Assembly: GCA_946482005.1 (NCBI GenBank)
Contig: CAMLPV010000005.1
Location: 62,001 to 126,000 of the forward strand
Reading direction: 5' to 3'
DNA: 64,000 bases
Origin: an uncultured Gilliamella sp.
GTDB lineage: Bacteria; Pseudomonadota; Gammaproteobacteria; Enterobacterales; Orbaceae
The notes under the pieces are model-generated. The model saw only the letters and a list, made by a program, of their open reading frames with translations. It had not been told where the DNA came from and did not search any database. This document shows, piece after piece, positions 1 to 9,644 of the stretch (position 1 is the first letter of the stretch; the number at the start of each line of letters is the position of its first letter). A program made the position numbers and the translations under genes.

Positions 1-2364
1 CTGATTTATCGTGGTAAACGCTTAGTTAACTGGGATCCAAAATTACGTACCGCAATTTCTGATCTTGAAGTTGAAAATCGTGAAGTAAAAGGTTCAATGT
101 GGCATTTACGCTATCCATTAGCAGATGGTGTTAAAACTGCAGAAGGCAAAGATTATCTAGTTGTCGCAACAACTCGCCCTGAAACACTATTTGGTGATAC
201 AGGTGTTGCCGTTAATCCAGAAGATCCTCGTTATAAAGATCTGATTGGTAAATTTGTCATATTACCATTTGTTAATCGCCGAATTCCGATTGTTGGTGAT
301 GAACATGCGGATATGACAAAAGGTACTGGCTGTGTAAAAATTACTCCTGCGCATGACTTTAATGACTATGAAGTAGGGCGTCGTCATCAATTACCAATGA
401 TCAACATCTTAACTTTTGATGGCGATATTCGTGCTCAAGCTGAAGTGTTTGATACTAATGGTGAGCCAAGTACTGCATACGCAACCGATATTCCGGCACA
501 ATTCCAAAATTTAGAACGCTTTGCGGCGCGTAAATTAGTTGTTGCGCAGTGTGAAGCTCAAGGTATTTTAGAAAAAATTGAACCGCATGACTTAACTATC
601 CCGTATGGCGATCGTGGTGGTGTGGTAATCGAACCTATGTTAACCGATCAATGGTATGTAAGAGCTAAAGTATTAGCGGAACCAGCTATTGCGGCGGTAA
701 AAAATGGTGATATCCAATTTGTGCCTAAACAGTATGAAAATATGTATTTTTCATGGATGAATGATATTCAAGATTGGTGTATTTCGCGACAATTATGGTG
801 GGGACACCGAATTCCAGCTTGGTATGATAATCAAGGCAACGTCTATGTTGGTCGTGATGAGGCTGAAGTTCGCCGTGAAAATAATCTTGCAGCAGATGTC
901 GAATTGTCTCAAGATGACGATGTTCTTGATACATGGTTCTCATCAGCACTATGGACATTTTCAACTTTAGGTTGGCCAGAAAACACTGATGATTTAGCTA
1001 CTTTCCATCCAACTAATGTGCTAGTGACAGGTTTTGATATTATCTTCTTCTGGGTTGCTCGAATGATTATGATGACCATGCATTTCATTAAAGATGAGCA
1101 TGGCAAGCCACAAGTACCGTTTAAAACGGTATATGTGACAGGGCTAATTCGCGATGAAGAAGGGCAAAAAATGTCTAAATCTAAAGGTAATGTTATCGAT
1201 CCTTTAGATATGATTGATGGTATTTCACTTGCCGATTTATTAGAAAAACGTACTGGTAATATGATGCAGCCACAATTAGCGGAAAAGATTGCTAAACGTA
1301 CAGAAAAACAGTTCCCGAATGGTATTGAAGCGCATGGTACTGATGCCTTACGTTTTACCTTAGCTGCGCTTGCATCTACTGGTCGTGATATTAATTGGGA
1401 TTTAAAACGTTTAGAGGGTTATCGTAACTTCTGTAATAAACTATGGAATGCTAGCCGTTATGTACTGATGAATACCCAAGACCATGATTGTGGCTTTAAC
1501 GGTGGAGAGTTAGATTATTCATTAGCTGATAAATGGATCTTAGCGGAATTTAACCAAACCGTGAAAACCTATCGAGAAGCATTCGATACTTACCGTTTTG
1601 ATTTAGCGGCTAATATCCTATATGAATTCACTTGGAATCAGTTCTGTGACTGGTATTTAGAGTTAACTAAATCAGTATTGGCAAATGGTGAACAGAATCA
1701 GCAACGAGCTGCTCGTCACACTTTAGTCACGGTACTTGAAGCCTTATTACGTTTGGCTCATCCTATCATTCCATTTATTACTGAAGCTATTTGGCAAAGT
1801 GTCAAACCATTAATGGCAATCAAAGCTGATACCATTATGTTACAACCAATGCCAGCATTTGATAGCCAATTAGTTGATGATGAAGCGGTTGCCGATATCA
1901 ATTGGATTAAAGACGCTGTCATTGCGGTTCGTAATATCCGTGCTGAAATGAATATCGCACCAAGCAAACCATTACAGCTATTGATTAGAAAAGCATCACC
2001 AGTGGTACATCGTATAATTAGTGACAATGTCACCTTTATCGAATCATTAGCAAGATTATCAGAAATAGTCTTGTTAGATGAAGGTGAAGCAGGACCATTA
2101 TCAGTCACTAAATTGGTTGATGGCGCCGAACTCCTCATCCCAATGGCTGGGCTTATTAATAAAGAAGATGAGCTAGCTCGTCTTGAAAAAGAGATCGCTC
2201 GCATTGATGGCGAAATTGCGCGTATTGATAATAAACTATCTAATGCTAGCTTTGTCGATAAAGCCCCAGCAGCAGTTGTTGCCAAAGAGAAAGAAAAACA
2301 ACAAGGCTATATTGCTGATAAAGCCAAATTGCAAGAGCAGTATGCAGCCATAAAAAGTCTTTAA
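1..2364 (+). CDS. valS: Valine--tRNA ligase, C-terminal 787 codons (5' end outside window)
   Basis: Class I aminoacyl-tRNA synthetase that charges tRNA-Val in the cytoplasm. The frame is open from base 1, so the gene starts left of the window; the methionine at 97 is internal. Seen: editing-domain sequence ([16 protein letters not shown]), WWGHRIPAW in the catalytic core, the KMSKS loop in [13 protein letters not shown] near base 1170, an anticodon-binding helical region, and a C-terminal coiled coil rich in Lys and Glu (about 2150-2360) typical of bacterial ValRS. The HIGH motif lies outside the window. The stop is followed at once by a palindromic repeat with a T run that probably acts as its terminator. 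Confidence 0.97.
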   Translation: MIYRGKRLVNWDPKLRTAISDLEVENREVKGSMWHLRYPLADGVKTAEGKDYLVVATTRPETLFGDTGVAVNPEDPRYKDLIGKFVILPFVNRRIPIVGDEHADMTKGTGCVKITPAHDFNDYEVGRRHQLPMINILTFDGDIRAQAEVFDTNGEPSTAYATDIPAQFQNLERFAARKLVVAQCEAQGILEKIEPHDLTIPYGDRGGVVIEPMLTDQWYVRAKVLAEPAIAAVKNGDIQFVPKQYENMYFSWMNDIQDWCISRQLWWGHRIPAWYDNQGNVYVGRDEAEVRRENNLAADVELSQDDDVLDTWFSSALWTFSTLGWPENTDDLATFHPTNVLVTGFDIIFFWVARMIMMTMHFIKDEHGKPQVPFKTVYVTGLIRDEEGQKMSKSKGNVIDPLDMIDGISLADLLEKRTGNMMQPQLAEKIAKRTEKQFPNGIEAHGTDALRFTLAALASTGRDINWDLKRLEGYRNFCNKLWNASRYVLMNTQDHDCGFNGGELDYSLADKWILAEFNQTVKTYREAFDTYRFDLAANILYEFTWNQFCDWYLELTKSVLANGEQNQQRAARHTLVTVLEALLRLAHPIIPFITEAIWQSVKPLMAIKADTIMLQPMPAFDSQLVDDEAVADINWIKDAVIAVRNIRAEMNIAPSKPLQLLIRKASPVVHRIISDNVTFIESLARLSEIVLLDEGEAGPLSVTKLVDGAELLIPMAGLINKEDELARLEKEIARIDGEIARIDNKLSNASFVDKAPAAVVAKEKEKQQGYIADKAKLQEQYAAIKSL

Positions 2365-2390
2365 AAACTTGAATAAAAAACCTCTCATAT

Positions 2391-2437
2391 GAAGTGCCCC
2401 CCAATAGTTGGACAACCAATTACTGGGGGTTTTTTAT
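2391..2437. repeat. IS-end-like palindromic repeat acting as terminator, copy 1
   Basis: Imperfect palindrome with arms around CCAATAGTTGG and CCAATTACTGG, flanked by C5 and G5 and followed by six T. A second copy with the same core lies at 5727-5772. The left half (GAAGTG, C-run, AATAGTTGGACA) resembles the terminal inverted repeat of IS3-family elements, which I recall only loosely. No transposase is adjacent. It sits 26 bases after valS, so a terminator role is likely. Confidence 0.6.
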
Positions 2438-2449
2438 CTAATTAAACCG

Positions 2450-3970
2450 TTAAGTAATCTTGAAGTAATCAAAATGACAATGACCAATGGCATTATCTGC
2501 TTCAGTTGTAGCAAAAATTCCTACTTTAGCACCCACCCATTTGCCTTTTCCAGCAGCGAAGCTAGGTTCAATTAAAATCCAATCTGTCTTATGATGTTTA
2601 TAGTAAAATTGACAGATACCATTCAAACCAACTTCGACTTTAAGTTGGCAATGATCTGAAGATAATTGACCGATAACCTGTTGATATTCGTCAACTTGAC
2701 CTGAATCTTTCATCCAGCCATATCGATAATACAGCTTATACTGACCATTATCATAACTGATCATAATCGCTGCATAACGTTCACCATAAACGATTAAACC
2801 ACCCAAATCACCTGATTGCTTAGCATTCAATTTAAGTTGAGTTTGCGCTGTGAATTGCCATGCTGAAAATTTTTGCAGTAATAAGTTAGGTGCAAAATAG
2901 AGTGTACGCTGTTTATTATGAATAGGTAATGGATAACAACTTAAGGTTAATCCTTGATCGCTCGCTATTAACCAATCAGGATTAGGATTAGCCTGCCATT
3001 GCCACTGTAAACCAAATTTACCATGCTGGAAATCGTCACTGGTTTGGATTCTATACTCTTCTGAGTGATGGAGCACAGTTGGTTTTTTATATGATAATAC
3101 CGGTTGTCCTGTAGAGTCATTATTGATACTCTTACCAATGCGAGGCCAATCATCATCTCCCCAATACATTGGCTGTAAATGAACAATACGACCATATAAA
3201 TGGGCATCTTGAAAGTGTACAAACCAGCACTCATTGTTGTCCAATTCGACCCATCCTCCTTGATGCGGGCCATTGATTGTCGTATTGCCTTGAAATAGCA
3301 CATTACGTGCAGTCCAAGGACCCGTTAAATGACGGCTACGTAACACCGATTGCCAACCATTTTCAACACCGCCAGCTGGTGCAAAAATGTAATACCAACC
3401 ATTGCGTTTATAAAGTTTTGGTCCTTCAAGTGTCGGTAAATCGGCAGTACCATCGTAAATAATTTGACCTTTGCCAATCAATGTTGAACCATCATTGGCC
3501 ATTTCAAACAGCTGTAACTTATGTTTAACACCACAACGACTTTGCGCAAAGGCATGCACCAACCATGCTCGGCCATCATCATCCCAAAATGGACAAGGAT
3601 CAATCCAACCTAGTGCCGATTGTAAGCAGTGGGGGGTACTCCATTTCCCCCAAGGATCAGAGGTATTAGACATAAAAATACCTTCATCCGGGGTACTAAA
3701 AAACACCCAAAATTTTTCATCATGATAACGAATCGATGGCGCCCAAACCCCTTTACCGGGTTGGACTGCATCATAACCCGGTAAGTCAAGGGCATCAAAA
3801 ACGTGATTGATAATTTGCCAATTTACCAAATCTTTTGAGTGGAGAATCGGTAATGCTGGCATATGGTTAAAGCTAGATGAAACCATAAAGAAATCATCAT
3901 TTACTTTGACAATATCCGGATCGGAATAATCACCGCAGATTATAGGATTGTGATAATAATCTAAACTCAT
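2450..3970 (-). CDS. Glycoside hydrolase family 43 beta-xylosidase/arabinofuranosidase
   Basis: 506-residue GH43 enzyme, expected to release xylose or arabinose from short xylo-oligosaccharides in the cytoplasm (no signal peptide seen). The N-terminal five-bladed propeller carries the three acidic residues of the family: D17 in YSDPD, D124 in GWIDP and E182 in LEGPKLY. Residues about 310-506 form the beta-sandwich domain usual in beta-xylosidases of this family. The start is followed by DYYHNPI, the normal beginning of family members. It lies 44 bases downstream of a GPH sugar symporter on the same strand, so uptake and hydrolysis are probably one transcription unit. Exact substrate is inferred. 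Confidence 0.9.
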   Translation of the reverse strand: MSLDYYHNPIICGDYSDPDIVKVNDDFFMVSSSFNHMPALPILHSKDLVNWQIINHVFDALDLPGYDAVQPGKGVWAPSIRYHDEKFWVFFSTPDEGIFMSNTSDPWGKWSTPHCLQSALGWIDPCPFWDDDGRAWLVHAFAQSRCGVKHKLQLFEMANDGSTLIGKGQIIYDGTADLPTLEGPKLYKRNGWYYIFAPAGGVENGWQSVLRSRHLTGPWTARNVLFQGNTTINGPHQGGWVELDNNECWFVHFQDAHLYGRIVHLQPMYWGDDDWPRIGKSINNDSTGQPVLSYKKPTVLHHSEEYRIQTSDDFQHGKFGLQWQWQANPNPDWLIASDQGLTLSCYPLPIHNKQRTLYFAPNLLLQKFSAWQFTAQTQLKLNAKQSGDLGGLIVYGERYAAIMISYDNGQYKLYYRYGWMKDSGQVDEYQQVIGQLSSDHCQLKVEVGLNGICQFYYKHHKTDWILIEPSFAAGKGKWVGAKVGIFATTEADNAIGHCHFDYFKIT

Positions 3971-4014
3971 ATAATTAACCTTTAATTGTAACTATTACTT
4001 ATCGACATACTATC

Positions 4015-5403
4015 TTAGTCATCACTATCTTTATTTTGTTGTCTAGCAAGTAAATCACTTTGAATTTTTTCCATCATTTTGTCATCTAATTTATAAAAAC
4101 GCATTAACCACCAAAGTAATAAATAGGAAAATGCTGGTCCAATAGTTAAAAGACCAATAATGCCCATTGTGGCTAATGGTGTTTGTTCATTTACACCTGC
4201 TTGATAGCCTAATAATCCTAAACAGATTCCGACTAAAGCCCCAGCGATTGCCATACCGAGTTTTAAGGCAAATAAATTACCTGAAAAAGATAGACCTGTT
4301 GCTCTGCGTCCAAATTTCCATTCACCATAATCAGCAGCATTGGCCATCATGTTCCATTTGAATGGTTGATACATGGAGTGGAAAAAACCAATTAAAAAAT
4401 AGAGTGGGAAAATAACCGCTAACCATACAGGTGGAACAAAAAACATTACTACGCCAATAACAAATAACGTTAAATTAATATTTTTAAAAAGTTGAATAGC
4501 AGTAAAACGTTTAGCAAAATAACCAGCAGCCATCGCGCCTAATATTGTACCAACCACCGATGTTGACACAAAGGCTGATTTCATCGCTGTACCTGCTGCT
4601 GAGCTAACGCCACCCATCATCAAGTAAGTTGCATAGTAAAGCGTTGCTGAACTACGCATAACGCCAGCCATACTTGAAAAGAAGGTAATAAGAGCAACAA
4701 TACACCACTGATCATTGCCTAATAAGCATTTTAAATCTTTTTTAACACTGACGTTTTTATCTTCAATTGGTACTACTCTTTCTTTAGTGGTTGCAAAACA
4801 GAACACTAACATACCGATTGCAATAACCCCCATAACCGCCATGGTTAACTGAAATCCGAGTTGCTTATTTTCTTTTCCTAACCAATCGACTAAGAATAAC
4901 GTACCTATTGATACCATAAGCCCTGATGCCGATGAAATAGTAAACCGATAGGATTGAGCGGATAGGCGATCTTTCTCATCACGAGCAATAACACCACCTA
5001 GAGCACAATAAGGAATATTAATAAATGTATAACAAAGCATTAATAATGCATAGGTAACGTATGCGTATAAAAGTTTACCTGAATAACCAAAATCTGGTGT
5101 TGTATAGGTCATAACAGCCAGTACAGCATAAGGAATAGCAAACCAGATTAACCATGGTCTAAATCGCCCCCATCTTGTTTTAGTGCGATCGGCGACCATA
5201 CCGGTGATAGGATCGATAATGGCATCAAAAATTCGCGTAGCGAGGAACATTATGCCAACCGCAGCAGCAGAAAGGCCATAAATATCAGTATAAAAATAGG
5301 TCAAAAACATCGTCACTGAGGAATAGACAATACCACAGGCAGCATCCCCCATCCCAAAACCAATTTTTTCCATGATTGATAATTTTCTATTATTATCCAT
5401 CAT
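4015..5403 (-). CDS. GPH-family (glycoside-pentoside-hexuronide) cation symporter, probable xyloside transporter
   Basis: 462-residue inner-membrane protein with about 12 hydrophobic segments. GPH hallmarks are visible: MGDAACGIVYSSVTMF near the N terminus, the cytoplasmic loop DPITGMVADRTKTRWGRFRP, and NIPYCALGGVIARD in the middle. Relatives include MelB, XylP and YicJ. An AAGGAG ribosome site lies just before two tandem ATG codons; spacing favours the second (5400). Its position upstream of the GH43 enzyme points to xylo- or arabino-oligosaccharide import. A consensus CRP operator lies 164 bases upstream. Confidence 0.9.
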   Translation of the reverse strand: MMDNNRKLSIMEKIGFGMGDAACGIVYSSVTMFLTYFYTDIYGLSAAAVGIMFLATRIFDAIIDPITGMVADRTKTRWGRFRPWLIWFAIPYAVLAVMTYTTPDFGYSGKLLYAYVTYALLMLCYTFINIPYCALGGVIARDEKDRLSAQSYRFTISSASGLMVSIGTLFLVDWLGKENKQLGFQLTMAVMGVIAIGMLVFCFATTKERVVPIEDKNVSVKKDLKCLLGNDQWCIVALITFFSSMAGVMRSSATLYYATYLMMGGVSSAAGTAMKSAFVSTSVVGTILGAMAAGYFAKRFTAIQLFKNINLTLFVIGVVMFFVPPVWLAVIFPLYFLIGFFHSMYQPFKWNMMANAADYGEWKFGRRATGLSFSGNLFALKLGMAIAGALVGICLGLLGYQAGVNEQTPLATMGIIGLLTIGPAFSYLLLWWLMRFYKLDDKMMEKIQSDLLARQQNKDSDD

Positions 5404-5726
5404 AAACTCCTTTTAATTATCAAAATATGATGTAGATAAAACGGTTATTATTTAATTATCAGTTGCTTTAACAACTTATAGGAAAATAACAATAAATAGA
5501 GTTTATAAAATTCATTTTTAAAACAGTATTATGATTTTGCCTACCTTAATTACGTTATATGGTTAATGTGATAGATATCACAAATTTATAAGGCATATTT
5601 GACATCATAATGTATGGTAAGATGATATTTGATAGGCTTTTATAGGCAAGTTGCCGTGAATTGTTGTGGATTATTTAGTTAATATAGATTTATTGCGGAT
5701 AGAGATTAAATAACATAATAAAAACT
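5404..5726. other. Intergenic promoter region of the pentoside cassette
   Basis: No open frame of note on either strand. Very AT-rich. It holds the CRP site at 5567-5582 and must contain the promoter of the minus-strand symporter gene. No cassette-specific regulator gene is present in the window. Confidence 0.5.
5567..5582. promoter_or_regulatory. CRP (cAMP receptor protein) binding site
   Basis: TGTGA TAGATA TCACA is an exact match to the TGTGA-N6-TCACA consensus and is symmetric apart from the spacer. It lies upstream of the minus-strand symporter and GH43 genes, in an AT-rich region with no other gene reading away from it. It would make the pentoside cassette subject to catabolite control. 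The distance to the start codon implies a leader of roughly 100 bases if CRP acts at -61. Confidence 0.75.
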
Positions 5727-5772
5727 GAAGTGACCTCCAATAGTTGGACAACCAATTACTGGGGCTCACTTC
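5727..5772. repeat. IS-end-like palindromic repeat, copy 2
   Basis: Imperfect 21-base inverted repeat: the left arm starts GAAGTGACC and the right arm ends CTCACTTC, with the same core as copy 1 (CCAATAGTTGG, then ACA, then ACCAATTACTGG). The outer GAAGTGA/TCACTTC arms are intact here and partly lost in copy 1. The two copies lie in the same orientation on either side of the GH43/symporter pair. It may also act as terminator for the ompW transcript. Confidence 0.65.
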
Positions 5773-5796
5773 ACAGTGGAGAGGTTTTTAGTACCA

Positions 5797-6468
5797 TTAA
5801 AACTTATAACCAACCCCAAACATTACCACCCATGGGTCAAGATCATATTTTGCTGTGACTTTAGTATTAGCTAAATGCGTTTTCGCTTTAGTTTCAATAT
5901 CGATATAACGGACCTGAGCATTAATTAACCAATTTTCATCAAGTGAGTAATCAGCGCCCACTTGTGCAGCCCAACCCCAAGAATTATCCAAATCTAAACC
6001 ATGAAAACCGGCTTTTTTAGCTTCACCACTAAGTTTCTCATCAAAAAAGAAGGTATAATTTACGCCAAGACCAACATAAGGTTGGAACTCGTAACTACTA
6101 TCAAGAGGATACCAAAGAGCACTTAATGTCGGTGGTAGATGTTTAATCTTGCCTAAATGAGCACCAGACAATCCAGTTGAGTTGCCGCCACTAAGTTTCA
6201 GTTGATGACTAAAAGGTGTTGCGCCTAATAATTCAATAGCAAAATTATCGGTAATCATATATTGAAAATTAAGCCCAAGTTGTGTGTCATTATCGGCTTT
6301 AGCTTTAAGATCACTCTTTGCACCGCCAACTTTAACATGATCACTTTTATCTTGAGGATGAACATAGACAGGACCACCGCGAATAATAATTTGGTCGGCA
6401 CTATGTGCCAAAGCGGTTGAGCTAGCTAATCCAAAGGTGATTAGCATAGCAATTGACGATACTCTCAT
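5797..6468 (-). CDS. ompW: OmpW-family outer membrane beta-barrel protein
   Basis: 223 residues from the ATG at 6468, preceded by AAGGAG at good spacing; a longer frame to 6573 lacks a ribosome site. A signal peptide (MRVSSIAMLITFGLASS, cleavage after ALA) is followed by IIIRGGPVYVHPQ, the OmpW N-terminal strand, then conserved segments NFQYMITDNFAIELLGATPF, HLPPTLSALWYP and YVGLGVNYTFFF. It ends in aromatic GYKF as outer membrane barrels do. OmpW forms an eight-stranded barrel for small hydrophobic molecules and is often tied to stress responses. Likely monocistronic. Confidence 0.92.
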   Translation of the reverse strand: MRVSSIAMLITFGLASSTALAHSADQIIIRGGPVYVHPQDKSDHVKVGGAKSDLKAKADNDTQLGLNFQYMITDNFAIELLGATPFSHQLKLSGGNSTGLSGAHLGKIKHLPPTLSALWYPLDSSYEFQPYVGLGVNYTFFFDEKLSGEAKKAGFHGLDLDNSWGWAAQVGADYSLDENWLINAQVRYIDIETKAKTHLANTKVTAKYDLDPWVVMFGVGYKF

Positions 6469-6703
6469 TTTGGACTCCTTATTATACTTATATAAACTGT
6501 TAACTGATGGCAACCAGAGGGGTTGATTAACAGACCGTTTTGAATATAAAGTGCTAAAGGATTGAGGTAACAATAATCAAAAAGTTATCGATAAACATTT
6601 TAGCACCATAACATTAGCAATGATATGGTGTGATAAGGATTTACTAATGAAATAATTGCAGGTTTATTGACCTCTTGATTAAGAGTCAAGTGTTCAATTT
6701 AAC

Positions 6704-8131
6704 TCAAATCCGCTTTTGATGACGCCAAAGCCACTTACCGCTAATAAGTCGATGATAAAAGAAGAAACTTCGAATGATCCAATCTAAGAACATACCAAAC
6801 CAAACCCCAATCACCCCAAAGCCAAAATAGACGCCAAAAATATAGCCCACTACAATCCGACACATCCACATACTACCGATGGCGACCCACATGGTATAAC
6901 TGGCATCTTTAGCACCTTTAAAGCCATATGGCAAAACAAAAGAGGAAGCCCAGAAAGGGGTAAACAACGCATTAAACCATAACAAATGTTTGGAAATCTC
7001 GATAACTTCCTGATCATCGGTATACAGTGAACTTAAGAGCCCGGCAAATGGAATCGATAAAAACGCTAAAAAACAGAGTAACAAACTGGTTAAATGAAAG
7101 ATAAACTTCAGTTGCCTAGTAGGTTGATAGATTTGCCCCATACCAATACGTTTACCAACAATAATTGTAGAGGTTGCACCGAGTGTACCGCCTGGCAAAT
7201 TAAGTAATCCAGCAATAGAGAATGCGATAAAATTAGCTGCAATCGTTGACGTTCCCATACCGGCAACAAAAGTTTGCGTTAACAATTTTCCAATGTTAAA
7301 CATTACCGATTCAACACTAGCCGGAATTCCGATTCCTAAAATATCGATTAAAATCTTGCCATTAAACGCATGGAAGTAACTGCGGAAAGGAATAAATAAC
7401 GCTCGACTTGGTTTGATGGTTAACACCAATAAAATAAAAAACATCCCACAATAGCGAGACATCGTTAAGCCAATACCCGCTCCAATAAATCCAAGACCAT
7501 GCCAACCAAAAGCGCCATAAATTAGAACATAGCTAATCGACAGATTCAAAATGTTCATAATGATATTTAAATACATTGGTAACTTAGTATTACCAGCGCC
7601 GCGCAAGGCACCACAGCCAACTAAGATAAAGGCAAGGGCAGGGTAACCTAAAACGGTTAATCTTAGAAAGGTGAGCGTTAATTCCTTAACTTCAGGATCG
7701 GCCTTACCGGCAATAATTTCGACAATCCAATATCCGGAAAACTCAACAAACAAAAACAGTAAAATCGAAATTATAACTAATAACGTAATCGACTGCCTTG
7801 CTGCCACCACGGCTTTTTTACGATTGTGTCGCCCCAAACTGAACGCCACTACCACCGACGTTCCCAGCGCAACAGCCATAAAAAATGACATTACAATCAT
7901 ATTAAAGCTTTCCGCCAAACCGACGGCCGCCATCTCGGCCTTACCAATCCAACTCACTAAAAACGTACTGAAAATACCCATCAAAATGACGGATAAATTC
8001 TCAATTAAAATTGGCATTGCTAAAGGGTAAATTTCGCGCCAAAACAGCACATTATTAGAACGTCGCTTTTTATAAAGTTGAAGATTCTTCAATCGACTTA
8101 GAAGATTCAATTTGAGGCCTAAAATTTTCAT
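6704..8131 (-). CDS. MATE-family multidrug/Na+ (or H+) antiporter
   Basis: About 475 residues with 12 predicted membrane helices in two homologous halves. Family features seen: FWREIYPLAMPILIENLS at the first helix, TFLVSWIGKAEMAAVGLAES, GCGALRGAGNTKLPM in the middle, and TIIVGKRIGMGQ in the second half. MATE proteins export cationic drugs and metabolites across the inner membrane. The start is uncertain: a TTG at 8170 would add 13 residues, but neither start has a strong ribosome site; the ATG at 8131 is preferred. No linked regulator. Confidence 0.88.
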   Translation of the reverse strand: MKILGLKLNLLSRLKNLQLYKKRRSNNVLFWREIYPLAMPILIENLSVILMGIFSTFLVSWIGKAEMAAVGLAESFNMIVMSFFMAVALGTSVVVAFSLGRHNRKKAVVAARQSITLLVIISILLFLFVEFSGYWIVEIIAGKADPEVKELTLTFLRLTVLGYPALAFILVGCGALRGAGNTKLPMYLNIIMNILNLSISYVLIYGAFGWHGLGFIGAGIGLTMSRYCGMFFILLVLTIKPSRALFIPFRSYFHAFNGKILIDILGIGIPASVESVMFNIGKLLTQTFVAGMGTSTIAANFIAFSIAGLLNLPGGTLGATSTIIVGKRIGMGQIYQPTRQLKFIFHLTSLLLCFLAFLSIPFAGLLSSLYTDDQEVIEISKHLLWFNALFTPFWASSFVLPYGFKGAKDASYTMWVAIGSMWMCRIVVGYIFGVYFGFGVIGVWFGMFLDWIIRSFFFYHRLISGKWLWRHQKRI

Positions 8132-9031
8132 ATAAAAAATTGTGGCTATTATAACGCCTTTATCTGACAAAAATGAAATTATGTTTTAAAAAAGTGCATA
8201 AAAAAATAAGGTAAAAAAATTTGTAAAACATGGAGGAGGGATTTCGTCTAAATTCCATAAATAACAGTCTGTTAATAAAAGATTTAAGAGCAATGCTATG
8301 AGAAACTTACTGAGCATTGGATTATTAAGTGAGCAGGATAGTCAACATAACCGTTAGCTAAATATCAATTAAAACCCATTCCGCAAGTAAAATATTCCAA
8401 TATCACAAATTTAATTAAATGATTGCGCTACATTAGTGTTTATTAGGAGATAAAGGACTAACTGGCAGCCGATGTTATGATGTGATATTAATTTATTTTT
8501 AGATGGACAAGCAGTCGCCAAGTTTGATGCTAAACAAAAAGCGACTTGTTATTTACCAGCAGATAAAGTTATTATTGTTGCCCCTATATAAGGGCAAAAA
8601 GGTGTGTAGCTTTAATGTTTGACGTCATGAACATTATTGCAAACTCAATAGCAACGAAAAGAAAGTCACTAGATTATTTATAGTTCAAAATAGATATATT
8701 GACATTACTCCATCAACCTTATATTGGTTATATCAATCATTGAAAGCCGCCGCTTGAAGGTTTATTCTTATTCGAATTCCGATGGTTAAGAATATTATTT
8801 AAAAAAATCCCATCAGTTAAATCATAATTACCGCATAAAAATAAATAAAAATCTGAAATTTTTTCTAAGATCGCTAAAAGACAACTTTAGCTAAAGCTCA
8901 TAGTATTAAAAAGGTCGAGGAATGGGAGGGTAAAGTCCCCAAATCCCCGAATCCTTTATTCGCAATTAATTGTAGCTTCTATTTAGTCGTGCCTTAAAAA
9001 AGCACAATATTTTAACTTGATCATTTTCTGT
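8132..9031. other. 900-base stretch without an intact gene
   Basis: Both strands are broken by stops. It contains the promoter of the MATE gene at its left end and a decayed coding fragment at 8484-8591. The rest (8600-9031) shows no recognisable product, RNA or repeat, although its base use is close to that of neighbouring genes, which suggests old coding DNA. Confidence 0.4.
8484..8591 (+). pseudogene. Decayed fragment of a small lipoprotein-like gene
   Basis: A 35-codon frame reads DINLFLDGQAVAKFDAKQ followed by a hydrophobic end (VIIVAPI) and a stop. The pattern 'FLDG-x-VAKF ... YLPADKVII' resembles the conserved part of small enterobacterial lipoproteins in which a short beta domain ends in a G-rich tail. 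No start codon is in frame; an ATG frame at 8298 (MRNLLSIGLL) could be the detached signal peptide. The family assignment is weak. Confidence 0.3.
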
Positions 9032-9565
9032 TTATTCACTTAACCGCGTTAACAATTGTTGTTGGTAGTTTGATAATTCGTTAGGTTTAACCGCTTGAAA
9101 AACTAATGGCGGTAAATAAGTCATGCCACAATATAAGGCGGAGGCTTTCATTGGTAGAAATATATCGGAAAGTTCTACTCCCAATCGTCCACTGTTACCA
9201 TAGATTGTACTGCCACCACCAGCTGTGGTTACCACTAACATTTCTTTACCTTTCCATATATCTGGCCACCCACCACTCCAAACGCTATTTAAATAAGCCT
9301 TTAGCATTGGGGTGATGTTAAACCAATGTGTCGGGAACATAAAAACGATACGATTGTGCGTTTGCATTAAATGATTTTCTTCATTGACATTAATTGCCCG
9401 AGTATCGAAACCATAATGACTCTCTAAATTACGTAGCGTAATACCTTGTAAACCTTCAGCTACCTGCTGTAAACCTTTGATAAAGGTAGATTGTTCAGGG
9501 TAGGGATGTGACACTATGACTAAGGTCTTTTTATTTGATGTTTTATCAGTAGTGTTTAAAGGCAT
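9032..9565 (-). CDS. NAD(P)H-dependent flavin oxidoreductase, KefF/quinone reductase-like
   Basis: 177-residue flavodoxin-fold protein. Seen: LVIVSHPYPEQSTF at the first beta strand and FMN loop, FMFPTHWFNITPMLKAYL (the family's 'P-x-W' contact with the isoalloxazine ring and the helix after it), and VVTTAGGGSTIYG. Relatives (KefF, MdaB, YwrO, NQO1) reduce quinones by two electrons and protect against electrophiles. A GGGAG ribosome site precedes the ATG. It lies 79 bases downstream of a zinc alcohol dehydrogenase on the same strand, and a LysR gene diverges beyond, so a LysR-controlled electrophile/aldehyde detoxification unit is plausible. Confidence 0.85.
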   Translation of the reverse strand: MPLNTTDKTSNKKTLVIVSHPYPEQSTFIKGLQQVAEGLQGITLRNLESHYGFDTRAINVNEENHLMQTHNRIVFMFPTHWFNITPMLKAYLNSVWSGGWPDIWKGKEMLVVTTAGGGSTIYGNSGRLGVELSDIFLPMKASALYCGMTYLPPLVFQAVKPNELSNYQQQLLTRLSE

Positions 9566-9644
9566 TTGGTATTCTCCCTTTTTATACTATTATCTGCTTT
9601 ATGTTTTTTGACGATTCATTTGGTCTTTAATTTGTCGATCAACT

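Noticed and set aside
1758-2285. 175-codon minus-strand frame opposite valS
   Set aside because: Shadow of valS; Ser/Ile-rich low-complexity translation, no ribosome site, while the plus strand encodes clear ValRS motifs.
7671-8030. 119-codon plus-strand frame opposite the MATE gene
   Set aside because: Antisense to conserved MATE segments; no ribosome site and no family features.
9106-9315. 69-codon plus-strand frame within the flavoprotein gene
   Set aside because: His/Leu-rich shadow of the minus-strand reading frame.
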